In this document: positions 20,843-32,769 of the stretch, one piece after another
Layout of the letters: each line of letters opens with the position of its first letter
Numbering within the stretch: position 1 is the stretch's first letter
Assembly (NCBI GenBank): GCA_022376925.1
Contig: JAIOJX010000032.1
Location: forward strand, 296,350,897-296,414,896
Length of the DNA stretch: 64,000 nucleotides
Direction of reading: 5' to 3'
Source: Tragulus kanchil
Taxonomy: Eukaryota > Chordata > Mammalia > Artiodactyla > Tragulidae
Notes under the pieces: generated by a model
The model's input: the letters and a program-made list of their open reading frames with translations, nothing else
Database searches by the model: none
Told to the model about the DNA's origin: nothing
Position numbers and translations under genes: made by a program

Positions 20843-21487
20843 CCAGCATTCTACAGCACAAATAGCTTGGATTCTTGAAAAGGTCAAACTGATGAAAAGA
20901 CAAAAAAGACAAGGGAACTGATTTAGGTTAGGAAACTAAAACCACACAATAATCAAATGCAGTATGTGAACCTTGATTGAATCCTGAAGGAAAAAAAAAG
21001 CCATAGAGCAATTGTAAAATTTTCACACGTACTGTGTAGTAGATGATGTGACGATGTTATCGTTCATTTTCTTAGGTATACTATGGTATTGCATTCTTAG
21101 GAGAATGCCATTGTCCTTTGGAGATGCCTGCTGAGCTTTGGAGATATGAAGTATCATGGCATCTGCAACTTACTTTCATATGATTAAGCCAAAACACGGG
21201 GGGTTGTGAGTGTGTTTGTGTCCTAGAAAGAAAGAGTGTGTGTGCTCCTGTGGCAGAGTTTTAACAACTGGTTAATACAGAAAGTTATGAAGGTGTTTAT
21301 ATCAGTGTTTTATAAATTTTGGGGGGAAAACTGATTGAGACACTGCCAAAAACAGAGCCCACTGGAGACCTCCATCCAGGTTGAAACCAGTCAACACCCT
21401 CTGTAGGCTGAACAATGCGTTAGCTACATGTTTCCCTTACTGCCCCATTTAGGCCACATTTCTTCCTGTTATCCATAAGGACAATAT

Positions 21488-21600
21488 GAGGCACTTCCCT
21501 GGCAGACCAGTGACAAGGACTCCACAGACTCACTGCCCACGGCCCGGGTTCAATCACTGGTCAGGGAACTAAGATCCAACAAGCCACATGGAATGGCCAA
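21488..21600 (+). mobile_element. CHR-type SINE, short form
   Basis: GGCACTTCCCTGGCAGACC head, GGGTTCAATCACTGGTCAGG B box, ending in GGCCAATAATAG without a long A tail. Confidence 0.8.
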
Positions 21601-21667
21601 TAATAGTAATCATAAGCATAAGAATTATTGTAAGAAATCTTATTGAAATCAAGGTCCTAGCTGTAGC

Positions 21668-21886
21668 TATAGTATTGATTCACTGGAAAGAGGCTCTGAT
21701 GCTAAGACAGACTGAAAGCAAAAGGAGAAGGGAGTGGCAGAGGATGAGATGCTTGGATGGCATCACTGACTCAATGGACATGCATATGACCAATCTCTGG
21801 GAGTTAGTGAAGGGCAGGGAAGCCTGGGGTGCTGCAGGACTGCAAAGAGTCGAACACAATTTAGTGACTGAAGGACCACAACTAGC
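21668..21886 (+). mobile_element. BovB-derived ART2A-type element
   Basis: GATTCACTGGAAAGAGGCTC, AGGATGAGATGCTTGGATGG, CATCACTGACTCAATGGACA and GCAAAGAGTCGAACACAA in order, the 3' region of ruminant BovB/ART2A. Confidence 0.85.
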
Positions 21887-23173
21887 CACAGCATTTCCTT
21901 CTACCTTCTGCTTACTGCTTTCACCTAGGACAGGGTCTGATGTGCGGCATGTGCTCTATTAGAATCGGTTGCGTGCTTGAATCTCCACGTCAGGTCAACC
22001 CTCGAGCAGCAACCAGGCTGGTTTGCCTGAGTGTCTTGGCCATGCATGGGCTCTCTTAACAGCAGTGCTCATCTCTGAGAGGAGGCATGGGCTGGTGTAA
22101 TCTCACTGCATTTGATTATCATGTCTTTTTCCTAGTTAATTATATCCTACTCACGCTTGCTCAAACACTTCGAGTGTGTCTTCTGCCAACTCTGTGGCAA
22201 GCCCCTTGAAGAAAGTAATGGGTCTTGTCTCTGGACTCCCTGCAACCCTGCATGGCACTCAAGTAAAACCTCCACAGGGCAGACAAAATGAAGGCCCCAC
22301 CTGTTGGCCTGGAGACGAGCCCTCTCACTCAGGGCCCCAGCCTGGTGGCCTTGGGCATTGCGGGCTCCACTGTCTTCCGTTAGCGTGCTAATTTGTTCTC
22401 CGCAGAGTGGAAAAAAAAAAAAAAACACAGGAGGACGACTGACGGAGAAAAACCTCATTTGAGCAGACTTCCTGTGGGCTGAAGCGCGGTTCCCAGGCCA
22501 ACACTGTGTCTCCTGTTCCCCTTTGTCACCCTTGGATGCAGGGAAGTCTTTCTCAGCCAGAATGTCGGTGTTTATAAAGAGCTCAGGGGGTGACTTGGAA
22601 AGAGTGTAGAAAGAGACAAAGCGAAAAGCAACGCTTCCTCCGTGGCCCCAGCCAGCAAGGCACAGTCAGGTCCAGCTCCCCTTCTCGGCCCACCCTCACC
22701 CAGCCATTCCCCATCCATCCTCATTCCCCTTCCTCCTCTCTCTCTCTCTCTGAGGTTCTCCCTCTCCTGTACACACAAGCACACACCTAAGAAGGATAAC
22801 AATGCAAGAAGGTGAGGTAAAATATTCATAAGAATACACCCAACGAGGCTGAACAGTACAGGGCCACATGTCTCATAAGCAGCCAAGAAAACTTTTGGAT
22901 GACAAGGGTTTTTATATCTTGACTAGGGTGCAGGTTTCCCAAATGTATACAGATTTTAATTTTTTTTGAGCTCTACACTGAAGATCTGTCCATTTTCCTG
23001 TATGCAAATTTCTACCTTATACGTGTTATCATGGGGCAGGGTGGGGGAGAAGTAAGTAGACCAAAAGGTCAAAAAAAACCAAAAAAACACCTTACCTGCA
23101 GGATCAGGTGAAAGAAGAAAATGAGACTAGACGACTAGGTGGGGGCCGGGGTGAGGGTGTGGTGAGGGGAGGG
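21887..23173. other. Unannotated intergenic stretch
   Basis: No gene or named element. It contains an A run at 22411-22427, a (CT)n run at 22737-22752 and a short G-rich run near 23040. Confidence 0.4.
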
Positions 23174-23396
23174 TCCTAGCTGGCACTAGTGGTAAAGAAC
23201 CCATCTGCCAATATAGGAGACTTAAGAGATGTGGGTTCGACCCCTGGATCAGGAAGATCTCCTGGAGTAGGAAATGGCCGTCCACTGCAGTATTCTTGCC
23301 TGGAGAATCCCACAGACAGAGGACCCTGGTGGGCTACAGTCCATGGGGTCACAAAGAGTCAGACACGACTGAAGCGACCTAGCACACATACACACA
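23174..23396 (+). mobile_element. Bov-tA SINE
   Basis: GGCACTAGTGGTAAAGAACC head, TGGGTTCGACCCCTGGATCAG, TATTCTTGCCTGGAGAATCC and GTCACAAAGAGTCAGACACG. Confidence 0.9.
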
Positions 23397-24267
23397 AGAG
23401 AAAATAAAGGGAAGTGTGGCTAAAAATATAAAGGCTCTGTGACCTGCTCAGTTATACAGGAATAAGGTCGTGTGGGCTCAGGGCCAGTGCTGGCCATGCA
23501 ATGGTCCATCCAGACCACAGTCAGCCTCTCAAGCCATCAATACTCATTAAACATCTATAGGTACAGCCTCTACCCAGGCACAGGCCGGCCCTGTCCTGGG
23601 GCACGGAGGCTCCTGCCAGGCTGCCCCCAGCCAGGCCTGCCGGCTCTCATTTCCACCCAGGGGATCCTGGCTCTCACACAGCTCTACTCTGGGAGTCATG
23701 ACCTTGCTTTGTTTGCTATCCGTGGAGGAGGGGCCTCTTGCCAAGCCCAGTGGAGCTTGAACCCAAGGGCCTGCCCGCCCTGTCCTAGAGTAGCCCTCAA
23801 GCTCCTCCCATTCCTGGGTTCTGGCTGGCAGGCTGCCCAGCGAGGCCTGCAGACACGCACTGGCGGTAGCCCAGCCTTGGCCCCCTGCCACCATCCCCTT
23901 GTAGCCTTGAGCCCTCCTCTCATGCCAACCTGCAGCTGCAGCTCCCCTCCCGGCCCCGGCTGGGCACGCTGCTGCGGTCTCCTCCCCAGGGGCTGGGCTG
24001 CAGCATCAATGCATTTTGATGAGGAAGCGACACCAGCTGGCACACCCTGTGTGAGCTTTTAAATCGGCCAATGACTTCCAGATCCTGGGGGCCGGGAGCT
24101 TCCCTGGGCCAGCACCATCACGGGGTGCTCAGAGGGCCCTCACAGGGCCCTCACAGACACTGCTTTCAAGTCACACTAACAACATTTAACCAGGGTCTGG
24201 CAGTGAATGTAAATAGCCTCAGATCTGTTCTATGCTCCTCTCCACTGGTCCCTATGTCTCTTTCTCT
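23397..24267. other. Unannotated stretch in D7 copy A
   Basis: C-rich unique sequence repeated at 24483-25359. Open frames of up to 196 codons differ between copies by frameshifts, which argues against coding. A short direct repeat GGGCCCTCACA occurs twice near 24135-24160. Confidence 0.4.
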
Positions 24268-24333
24268 TTAAAAAAATGTTTATTTCTCTGGCTGTGGGGT
24301 CTTAGTTGCGACATGCAAAATTTTCAGATGTAG
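24268..24333 (-). mobile_element. CHR-type SINE tail, cut by D7
   Basis: The left part of the SINE that is complete at 25360-25507. Confidence 0.75.
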
Positions 24334-24350
24334 GAAAGGCCCTGGTGGGC

Positions 24351-24482
24351 TCCTGGAGTAGGAAATGGCCGTCCACTGCAGTATTCTTGCCTGGAGAATC
24401 CCACAGACAGAGGACCCTGGTGGGCTACAGTCCATGGGGTCACAAAGAGTCAGACACGACTGAAGCGACCTAGCACACATAC
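24351..24482 (+). mobile_element. Bov-tA SINE lacking its head (D7 copy B)
   Basis: 3' two-thirds of the SINE at 23174-23396. The missing head marks the D7 breakpoint. Confidence 0.85.
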
Positions 24483-25359
24483 ACACAAGAGAAAATAAAG
24501 GGAAGTGTGGCTAAAAATATAAAGGCTCTGTGACCTGCTCAGTTATACAGGAATAAGGTCGTGTGGGCTCAGGGCCAGTGCTGGCCATGCAATGGTCCAT
24601 CCAGACCACAGTCAGCCTCTCAAGCCATCAATACTCATTAAACATCTATAGGTACAGCCTCTACCCAGGCACAGGCCGGCCCTGTCCTGGGGCACGGAGG
24701 CTCCTGCCAGGCTGCCCCCAGCCAGGCCTGCCGGCTCTCATTTCCACCCAGGGGATCCTGGCTCTCACACAGCTCTACTCTGGGAGTCATGACCTTGCTT
24801 TGTTTGCTATCCGTGGAGGAGGGGCCTCTTGCCAAGCCCAGTGGAGCTTGAACCCAAGGGCCTGCCCGCCCTGTCCTAGAGTAGCCCTCAAGCTCCTCCC
24901 ATTCCTGGGTTCTGGCTGGCAGGCTGCCCAGCGAGGCCTGCAGACACGCACTGGCGGTAGCCCAGCCTTGGCCCCCTGCCACCATCCCCTTGTAGCCTTG
25001 AGCCCTCCTCTCATGCCAACCTGCAGCTGCAGCTCCCCTCCCGGCCCCTGGCTGGGCACGCTGCTGCGGTCTCCTCCCCAGGGGCTGGGCTGCAGCATCA
25101 ATGCATTTTGATGAGGAAGCGACACCAGCTGGCACACCCTGTGTGAGCTTTTAAATCGGCCAATGACTTCCAGATCCTGGGGGCCGGGAGCTTCCCTGGG
25201 CCAGCACCATCACGGGGTGCTCAGAGGGCCCTCACAGGGCCCTCACAGACACTGCTTTCAAGTCACACTAACAACATTTAACCAGGGTCTGGCAGTGAAT
25301 GTAAATAGCCTCAGATCTGTTCTATGCTCCTCTCCACTGGTCCCTATGTCTCTTTCTCT

Positions 25360-25507
25360 TTAAAAAAATGTTTATTTCTCTGGCTGTGCGGGGTCTTAGT
25401 TGCGACATGCAAAATTTTCAGATGTAGCATGTGGGCTCTAGTTCCCTGACCAGGGATCAAACCCCGGCCCCCCGCACTGGGAGCCACTGAACCACCAGAG
25501 AAGTCTC
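25360..25507 (-). mobile_element. CHR-type SINE, short form
   Basis: Reverse strand: AAATGTTTATTTCTCTGGCTG on the left, CCAGGGATCAAACCCC, ending CCAGAGAAGTCTC. Confidence 0.8.
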
Positions 25508-25599
25508 GGCTCCTCATGTTTCTTGCTCTGCTAAGTGGTTTGAAGCCAGGGGTGAAACCCATCAGTCCTTCCATAAGAAGTAGAATTTCAGAACCATCT

Positions 25600-25740
25600 A
25601 TTATTCTGGGAACTGTAGCAAGCCACAGGATCTCTCAGAACCTCAGCTTCCCCATCTGTGAGATGGGCATGCTAACTGTACTGCTGATGAGACAATGCCC
25701 ACAAGGTGACGGGCAACGCTGGCATGTGGAGAAAGCCCAG
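25600..25740 (-). mobile_element. MIR
   Basis: AACCTCAGCTTCCCCATCTG TGAGATGGGCATG is the reverse of the MIR core. Confidence 0.7.
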
Positions 25741-27037
25741 TGACCAAAGATGTGTTCCTTATAGTATGTGTTCACCGCATCACATAAACACGGCCATGAC
25801 CATCTAAGATACCCGAGGACCCCCTTCCAGGCCCACTGCTCTAGTTCAGCCACCTCCTACCAACCCAATGCTGAGGCTGCAGCTCTCACGGGGAGAAGGA
25901 ACCGGCCCGCCCAGCCCAGGCCTGGGGTGTGCCCACTGCGGTGAAGAGTTTGCTGCCCGCCCCGGCGCCACCCCTGCTGGGGCCTGTCGGGGCCTGATCT
26001 GGCCACTCCCTGGGAGGGGACCCCTCTGCCCCACAGAGCTGTGGTGCAACCAGCCGGGCTCGGCCTGTCCCTGCCTCGACACGGCAAAACACGATGGTGC
26101 TACCATCCTGTCCGTTCCCGCATCACAAATTCCGCAGGCCTGTCCTCCAAGGGGCCTGAGAGCCTGGTGATAGGCCTGGCTGGTGCTCGGCACCTGTCAC
26201 CCCAAAGGGGCACAATTACTGTTCGGTGACTCTCTCCTAAAGCCCCTGCAGCTGCTCACTGGTGCGAGGCAGATGTCCAGGTGAGGGGCAGGTGAGAAAG
26301 CCAGGTGAGGCTGGGGAGTGAGGAACCGACGCGCCTAGGACAGAGTCCGGTTTCAAGTCTGTCTGGTTCATAAGACCTGAGGCCCTTCCAGTCCCAGAAT
26401 CTTGAGAAACCAGGAATCGACCTCTCCATTTGCACCCCTCCAACCCAGTCCCGTGTCCGACCCTGAGCCCTAGACCCTTGGTCACTGCTGCAGGGAGGGA
26501 GAGAAGACCCAGTCAAGACCCTCCATCACCCCAGAGAACGAACCTTCCTATCCAGTGGACAAAGGCTCTCTCGTCCCAAAGAGCTGGGGCCCTTTGGACC
26601 CCCATGGTTTCCTGGTTACCTGAGGTCACCTGGTTGCTCCGACTCTTACTCCCAGAGAGCCTTGCCCTTGTTTCCAGCACTGCCTTCAGATAGTGGGCCT
26701 AGACAGGTGAACCCCTTGGCTGGGGGATGGACAAGTGGGTTCCATTGATTTCCTGTGGCTCCAAAGACTGCTTGGGATGGAGGGAGGAACATATTACCGC
26801 CACGGTGTGCCTCCCTGCCCGCCTTCAGCAATGGCACCAGGACATGATACTCGCAGAAAGCCAGTGTGAGGGCAGCACCCAGACCCATGCTTGCACAAAG
26901 ATCTTACACACCAGCTACCCAGGTTCCAGACTCTTGGGATGCCCGGCAGCACCATTTACATGCTGAGCAGCAGGCTGGAGGACACTGCAAAGCTCTGAGT
27001 AGGCACAGCTCAGCTCTAGCAAAGAAGTTGGGGGAGG
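25741..27037. other. Unannotated intergenic stretch
   Basis: GC-rich in 25860-26060, otherwise ordinary. No exon, splice-flanked frame or named repeat recognised. Confidence 0.4.
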
Positions 27038-27234
27038 GGGACTTCCCTGGTGGTTTAGTGGCTAAGACTCTGAGCTCCCAAAGCAGGAGGCTCAGGTTCA
27101 ATCCCTGGTCAGGGAACTAGATGTTACACACCACAACAAAAGATCACATATGCCATAACTATGATTGAAGATCTCACATGTCCCCCATAAGATACGCCAC
27201 AGCCAAACAAATCAATATTTAAAAAAAAAAAAGG
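27038..27234 (+). mobile_element. CHR-type SINE
   Basis: GGGGACTTCCCTGGTGGTTTAG head, GGTTCAATCCCTGGTCAGGG, ending in an A12 run. Confidence 0.85.
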
Positions 27235-27657
27235 CAAGGCTCTACGGGGGCTGGACCCAGGACCTGACCCATCCAGTACACCCTGAAAGGGAGCAGACTC
27301 CCTTGCTCCTCCCAAGCTCTTCTGCTATGAACACTACTGTCACTCTTTCCTTACTGCCTGTGAGTGGTGAAGCTGAGCAAGGAGCCACTTAACCAACAGA
27401 GTCGACTTCAGTGAGTTGTGAACTCCAAGAAGAACATGCCCCTTCTAATGACAGCAATCAGGGTGATTTCGAAGAGATTGTGGCCCTCCTCCCTTCCCCC
27501 TCTCCCTCAAAAGTGAAGATAATTTCTTTGAGGTGTATTCATCTGAAGACCCTGGGAACTTTCAGAATTAGTCTTTATTAGGTAAAAAGGAATTATACCT
27601 CAGTTAGGAGTAGTTATATACTTTGATATGAATTATCAGGCAAACTATGCCCATTGA

Positions 27658-27866
27658 AGGGCTTCCCCAATGGCTCAGTGGGTAAAGAATCCAATGGAAT
27701 ACAGGATACACAGGAACCTCAGGATCAATCCCTGGTTGGGAAGATCCCCTGGAGGAGGAAATGACAACCCACTCCAGTATACTTGCTTGAAAAATTCCAG
27801 GAACAAAGGAGCCTCAAGGGGTACAGTTGTTGCGTTCGCAAAGAGTCGGACACGACTAAGCACACA
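27658..27866 (+). mobile_element. Bov-tA SINE
   Basis: AAGGGCTTCCCCAATGGCTC head, GGATCAATCCCTGGTTGGG, and GCAAAGAGTCGGACACGAC at the end. Confidence 0.9.
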
Positions 27867-28147
27867 TGCATGCCTACCTAAAGGAAAGCTGACCTTTATA
27901 AGGCTAACATTTATTGAGTCTTTTCTATAAGCAAACCACTATGTTGAGCTTCTTAATATCCAGTCATTTAATTCTCAAAAGTGAAATAGGAATTATGATA
28001 TTTCCACTTTAGAGATCTTACACACCAGCTACCCAGGTTCCAGACTCTTGGGATGCCCGGCAGCACCATTTACATGCTGAGCAGCAGGCTGGAGGACACT
28101 GCAAAGCTCTGAGTAGGCACAGCTCAGCTCTAGCAAAGAAGTTGGGG

Positions 28148-28345
28148 AGGGGACTTCCTGGTGGTTTAGTGGCTAAGACTCTGAGCTCCCAAAGCAGGAG
28201 GCTCAGGTTCAATCCCTGGTCAGGGAACTAGATGTTACACACCACAACAAAAGATCACATATGCCATAACTATGATTGAAGATCTCACATGTCCCCCATA
28301 AGATACGCCACAGCCAAACAAATCAATATTTAAAAAAAAAAAAGG
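28148..28345 (+). mobile_element. CHR-type SINE (D8 copy B)
   Basis: Second copy of 27038-27234, with bases missing in its first runs. Confidence 0.85.
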
Positions 28346-28768
28346 CAAGGCTCTACGGGGGCTGGACCCAGGACCTGACCCATCCAGTACACCCTGAAAG
28401 GGAGCAGACTCCCTTGCTCCTCCCAAGCTCTTCTGCTATGAACACTACTGTCACTCTTTCCTTACTGCCTGTGAGTGGTGAAGCTGAGCAAGGAGCCACT
28501 TAACCAACAGAGTCGACTTCAGTGAGTTGTGAACTCCAAGAAGAACATGCCCCTTCTAATGACAGCAATCAGGGTGATTTCGAAGAGATTGTGGCCCTCC
28601 TCCCTTCCCCCTCTCCCTCAAAAGTGAAGATAATTTCTTTGAGGTGTATTCATCTGAAGACCCTGGGAACTTTCAGAATTAGTCTTTATTAGGTAAAAAG
28701 GAATTATACCTCAGTTAGGAGTAGTTATATACTTTGATATGAATTATCAGGCAAACTATGCCCATTGA

Positions 28769-28977
28769 AGGGCTTCCCCAATGGCTCAGTGGGTAAAGAA
28801 TCCAATGGAATACAGGATACACAGGAACCTCAGGATCAATCCCTGGTTGGGAAGATCCCCTGGAGGAGGAAATGACAACCCACTCCAGTATACTTGCTTG
28901 AAAAATTCCAGGAACAAAGGAGCCTCAAGGGGTACAGTTGTTGCGTTCGCAAAGAGTCGGACACGACTAAGCACACA
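28769..28977 (+). mobile_element. Bov-tA SINE (D8 copy B)
   Basis: Second copy of 27658-27866. Confidence 0.9.
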
Positions 28978-29002
28978 TGCATGCCTACCTAAAGGAAAGC
29001 TG

Positions 29003-29215
29003 ACCTTTATAAGGCTAACATTTATTGAGTCTTTTCTATAAGCAAACCACTATGTTGAGCTTCTTAATATCCAGTCATTTAATTCTCATAATAAGGTGAA
29101 ATAGGAATTATGATATTTCCACTTTAGAGATAAAAGATGGGGGCACAGAGAGGTTCAGGGACTTGCTAAGGTCACCTACATGGCAAGTCAGAACTAAAAC
29201 CAGAAACGAGATCTG
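29003..29215 (+). mobile_element. MIR
   Basis: AGGCTAACATTTATTGAGTC, CCAGTCATTTAATTCTCA and GGTTCAGGGACTTGCTAAGG in MIR order. A truncated copy lies at 27892-28014. Confidence 0.8.
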
Positions 29216-29312
29216 ACTACTGAACACCATGTAGATGCCCTACATACAGCAGAATTCCAGCCAGGGTTTTGTTTCAAGTTATAACAATCCTCTTGATAAT
29301 ATAAGCCACAGT

Positions 29313-29358
29313 CCTTCCCTCCCTCTCTCTCTCCCTCTCTCTTCCCTTCTTTCTTTCA
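29313..29358. repeat. (CT)n low-complexity run
   Basis: Pyrimidine-only run of about 45 bp; repeated at 30372-30417 by D9. Confidence 0.85.
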
Positions 29359-29402
29359 CTCAACAAATACTTCTTGTGCATTTGCTACCTTCTAAGCATC
29401 GC

Positions 29403-29527
29403 TGTGGGACGTCCCGGGTGGTTTAGAGGTTAAGACTGTGTTCCCAATGCAGGGGACCAGGGTTTGGTCAGGGAACTAGATCCCACATGCTGCAGCTAAG
29501 ACCTAGCGCAGCCAAATATATAAATAA
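29403..29527 (+). mobile_element. CHR-type SINE, short form
   Basis: Head GGGACGTCCCGGGTGGTTTAG, which differs at two sites from the family norm GGGACTTCCCTGGTGG. GGTTTGGTCAGGG and a (TATAAA) end follow. Confidence 0.8.
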
Positions 29528-29915
29528 TCAGGCATTGCTGAAGCTGAAGAAACTGACATCATTCTGCCCTCACAGAGCTTCTAGTTCATCAAGATTCCTT
29601 AAACTCTCCTTTCCAGAAAATACCCATTCTTGTCCACATTTCTTTAGACACTCTCCCTCACTTACTCCTTTGTCTCCAACAAAGGGCCAACCTGGCAGAG
29701 CTCCAGATGTGCGGCCAGGCTTCACAGGCTAGAATTGTGCCATTTTCAACTGATTTCCAGATCTGCTTCTCTGAGCTCCCTCTGCACTCTGCTCAGATTT
29801 CCATTAAGGCACTCATGATTCTGTAGGCAAGTACTCACTTACACATCTCACCCCTCCCTTCTCAACTCTGCTACCAGCTCCTTCCCGGCAGGGACTAAGA
29901 CCTGCCTAACTCAGG

Positions 29916-30207
29916 ATTTGTCTGTTTTGTTTTGTTTAAATTTTGGCCTCTTTTATTGTTTTTTATTTGTTTATTTATTTATTTTCATTTGTCTTTATTC
30001 TTTGGCCTGTGTGGGCCTCCCACTGCAGTGGCCTCTCTCATTGCAGAGCATCGGCTCTGGGTGCGTGCGTTCCAGAGCACTGGTTGGTAATTGAACACAC
30101 CGGTCCAGCTGCTCCGCGGCACATGGGATCTTCCTGGGCCAGGGATCAAACCGGTGCCCCTTGCACTTCAAGGCAGACTCTTTACCCACCAGACCACCAG
30201 GGAAGCC
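29916..30207 (-). mobile_element. Glu-tRNA SINE, AAAAGAGGCC-tail variant
   Basis: Reverse strand: T-rich tail then TTTGGCCTCTTTTATTG, TTGGCCTGTGTGGGCCTCCC, GGGATCAAACCGGTGCCCC and GGGAAGCCC. Flanked by the 11-bp duplication CCTAACTCAGG at 29905-29915 and 30208-30218. Confidence 0.9.
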
Positions 30208-30461
30208 CCTAACTCAGGGTCTTTAATCTCCATCCTTAGTAAAGTGCTTAGAACTAAAACCAGAAACGAGATTGACTACTGAACACCATGTAGATGCCCT
30301 ACATACAGCAGAATTCCAGCCAGGGTTTTGTTTCAAGTTATAACAATCCTCTTGATAATATAAGCCACAGTCCTTCCCTCCCTCTCTCTCTCCCTCTCTC
30401 TTCCCTTCTTTCTTTCACTCAACAAATACTTCTTGTGCATTTGCTACCTTCTAAGCATCGC

Positions 30462-30586
30462 TGTGGGACTTCCCTGGTGGTTTAGAGGTTAAGACTGTGT
30501 TCCCAATGCAGGGGACCAGGGTTTGGTCAGGGAACTAGATCCCACATGCTGCAGCTAAGACCTAGCGCAGCCAAATATATAAATAA
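30462..30586 (+). mobile_element. CHR-type SINE (D9 copy B)
   Basis: Second copy of 29403-29527, with the normal head GGGACTTCCCTGGTGG. Confidence 0.8.
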
Positions 30587-30974
30587 TCAGGCATTGCTGA
30601 AGCTGAAGAAACTGACATCATTCTGCCCTCACAGAGCTTCTAGTTCATCAAGATTCCTTAAACTCTCCTTTCCAGAAAATACCCATTCTTGTCCACATTT
30701 CTTTAGACACTCTCCCTCACTTACTCCTTTGTCTCCAACAAAGGGCCAACCTGGCAGAGCTCCAGATGTGCGGCCAGGCTTCACAGGCTAGAATTGTGCC
30801 ATTTTCAACTGATTTCCAGATCTGCTTCTCTGAGCTCCCTCTGCACTCTGCTCAGATTTCCATTAAGGCACTCATGATTCTGTAGGCAAGTACTCACTTA
30901 CACATCTCACCCCTCCCTTCTCAACTCTGCTACCAGCTCCTTCCCGGCAGGGACTAAGACCTGCCTAACTCAGG

Positions 30975-31267
30975 ATTTGTCTGTTTTGTTTTGTTTAAAT
31001 TTTGGCCTCTTTTATTGTTTTTTATTTGTTTATTTATTTATTTTCATTTGTCTTTATTCTTTGGCCTGTGTGGGCCTCCCACTGCAGTGGCCTCTCTCAT
31101 TGCAGAGCATCGGCTCTGGGTGCGTGCGTTCCAGAGCACTGGTTGGTAATTGAACACACCGGTCCAGCTGCTCCGCGGCACATGGGATCTTCCTGGGCCA
31201 GGGATCAAACCGGTGCCCCTTGCACTTCAAGGCAGACTCTTTACCCACCAGACCACCAGGGAAGCCC
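30975..31267 (-). mobile_element. Glu-tRNA SINE (D9 copy B)
   Basis: Second copy of 29916-30207. Confidence 0.9.
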
Positions 31268-31315
31268 CTAACTCAGGGTCTTTAATCTCCATCCTTAGTA
31301 AAGTGCTTAGAAATA

Positions 31316-31512
31316 GCAAACAGGTGGCTTAGATGGTAAAGAATCTGCCTACCATGCAGGAGACCTGGGTTCTAGGGTAGAGAAGATCTGGAGAAGGAAA
31401 TGGCAACCCACTCTAGTATTCTTACCTGGAGAATCTCATGGACAGAGAAGTGCTGGTGGGCTACGGTCCATGGGATCGGGTTGCAAAGAGTCAGACACAA
31501 CTGAATGACTTT
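31316..31512 (+). mobile_element. Bov-tA SINE
   Basis: CAGGTGGCTTAGATGGTAAAG head, GGAAATGGCAACCCACTC, and GTTGCAAAGAGTCAGACAC. Confidence 0.9.
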
Positions 31513-32002
31513 CAGTAAATGTTTTACTAAAGTGAACAAGTGAATTTTCTGTTCTAGTTCACTGTCTCAAATAATTCCCAAAAGATTCATTCAAGTGTTC
31601 CTTCCTGGATCTCCTTCTCCATCTTCCTCTGAACCTTTTCAAAGAGAAGCACATGTCTGATGTGGGAAATTCCACATCGCTGCTTCAGGGCAGCTGAAGG
31701 ATTTCTTGCTCACACAGTCTCCCTAGATTTGTTGGCTTCAAAAGAGACAGTATTTTGGGAAGCTGCTGAATGCTTGGCTCGTTGTTTTTTTTTTTTTTTT
31801 AGGGCAATCCTGTCAGATACTCCATTAAACCAAGAGCTCCAAGGCACAGAACCTATGCACCAGGGAGACAAGACTCTTTGAGTTCTCCCCAAGAGCCTCC
31901 ATACCCCGTCTTTAGTTCATCCGCTGCCACCTATGTCCTCATCTTTAGACCACCTGGCTCCCAAAGTCTGAGCTCTGGCAGCAAGGAGACATACCCCAGA
32001 TT
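31513..32002. other. Unannotated stretch with a T18 run
   Basis: No named repeat. A T run at 31784-31801 may be the tail of a decayed reverse-strand retroposon. Confidence 0.4.
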
Positions 32003-32203
32003 CCCCTGTTGTTGTTCAGTCGCTCAGTTGTGTATGATTCTTCTCTGCCCCATAGACTGCAGCAGACCAGGCTCTCCTGTCCCTTCACTATTTCCCAGAG
32101 TTTGCTCAAATTCATGTTCATTGAGTCGGTGATGCTATCTAACCGTCTCCTCCTCTGCCATTTCCTTCTTCTCAGGCCTCCCTGAGCTTCAGGAATAATA
32201 ATC
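32003..32203 (-). mobile_element. BovB-derived ART2A-type element
   Basis: Reverse strand: GTTGTTGTTCAGTCGCTCAG, TTCACTATTTCCCAGAGTTT and TGAGTCGGTGATGCTATC in order. Copied at 33073-33273 by D10. Confidence 0.85.
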
Positions 32204-32209
32204 ATCAAA

Positions 32210-32335
32210 GGAAGCAGTCACACAGCCTAGAAGTCAAGAGACGGGGTTCCAGTCCTGACCTTCCCAACTCATCATCATTTTGGGAAGTAATTTCACTTCT
32301 CTGAATTCCATTTCTCCTATGAAAATAGGGGATGA
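32210..32335 (-). mobile_element. MIR
   Basis: GGGTTCCAGTCCTGACC and AATTTCACTTCTCTGAATTCC are reverse MIR core motifs. Copied at 33280-33405. Confidence 0.65.
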
Positions 32336-32351
32336 AGCCGGGTAGATTTCT

Positions 32352-32720
32352 TTCTTTTTTTTTTTTAACTTTTATTTTACTTTTAACTTTTACTGAGTTT
32401 TGTTGTTTACAGATATGCATGTTCTCAGATTAGTCATATGTATATCCCCCTCATCCCACCCCTCCAGACCGTCATACAGCACCCCTGAAGGACCTGCTTT
32501 TCTCATAGCACAATGACTATAGCTATTTTCTTCACATATGATAGTACAGGCCTTCATGCTACTTCCTTTACGCCTCTCACCCACTGTTCCTTCCCCACAA
32601 TGTCCATATGTCCACTGTCCATGTCTGTCTTTCCGATGCTTCACTGCATGTGCCATTATCACCATCCTACTAGATTCCATATATATGTGTTAGTATATTG
32701 TACTTGTCCTTCTCTTCAGG
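32352..32720 (-). mobile_element. L1 3' UTR fragment
   Basis: Same 3' UTR as at 14470-14815: GATTAGTCATATGTATATCC, AGCACAATGACTATAGC, TCCATATATATGTGTTAG. Copied at 33422-33790. Confidence 0.85.
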
Positions 32721-32769
32721 TAGATTTCTAAATCAAATGTAAACCATCTATGCCCCCAAATTTTTCTTT

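Larger units (their letters stand above)
23260..25427. repeat. Duplication D7, period 1091-1092 bp
   Basis: Copy A 23260-24333 and copy B 24351-25427, with 17 bp between. Copy B begins in the middle of a Bov-tA SINE, and copy A ends inside a minus-strand CHR-type SINE. Small indels were seen (CGGCCCCGGC against CGGCCCCTGGC; TGTGGGGTC against TGTGCGGGGTC). Confidence 0.95.
26899..29131. repeat. Duplication D8, period 1111-1116 bp
   Basis: Copy A 26899-28015 and copy B 28013-29131 share AGAGAT at the junction. The start of copy B has lost bases in G and C runs near 28141-28155, and the end of copy A has a deletion near 27980. The interior is identical as far as I can see. Confidence 0.95.
29190..31309. 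repeat. Duplication D9, period 1059-1060 bp
   Basis: Copy A 29190-30249 and copy B 30250-31309. There is a one-base loss at the start of copy B (GAGATTGAC for GAGATCTGAC). Two substitutions lie well inside, in the SINE head at 29408-29416 (GACGTCCCGGG against GACTTCCCTGG). Confidence 0.95.

Noticed and set aside
23472..25137. Pairs of similar open frames (196/182 codons plus, 115/165 codons minus) in D7
   Set aside because: They repeat only because the DNA is duplicated, and they change frame between copies through single-base indels.
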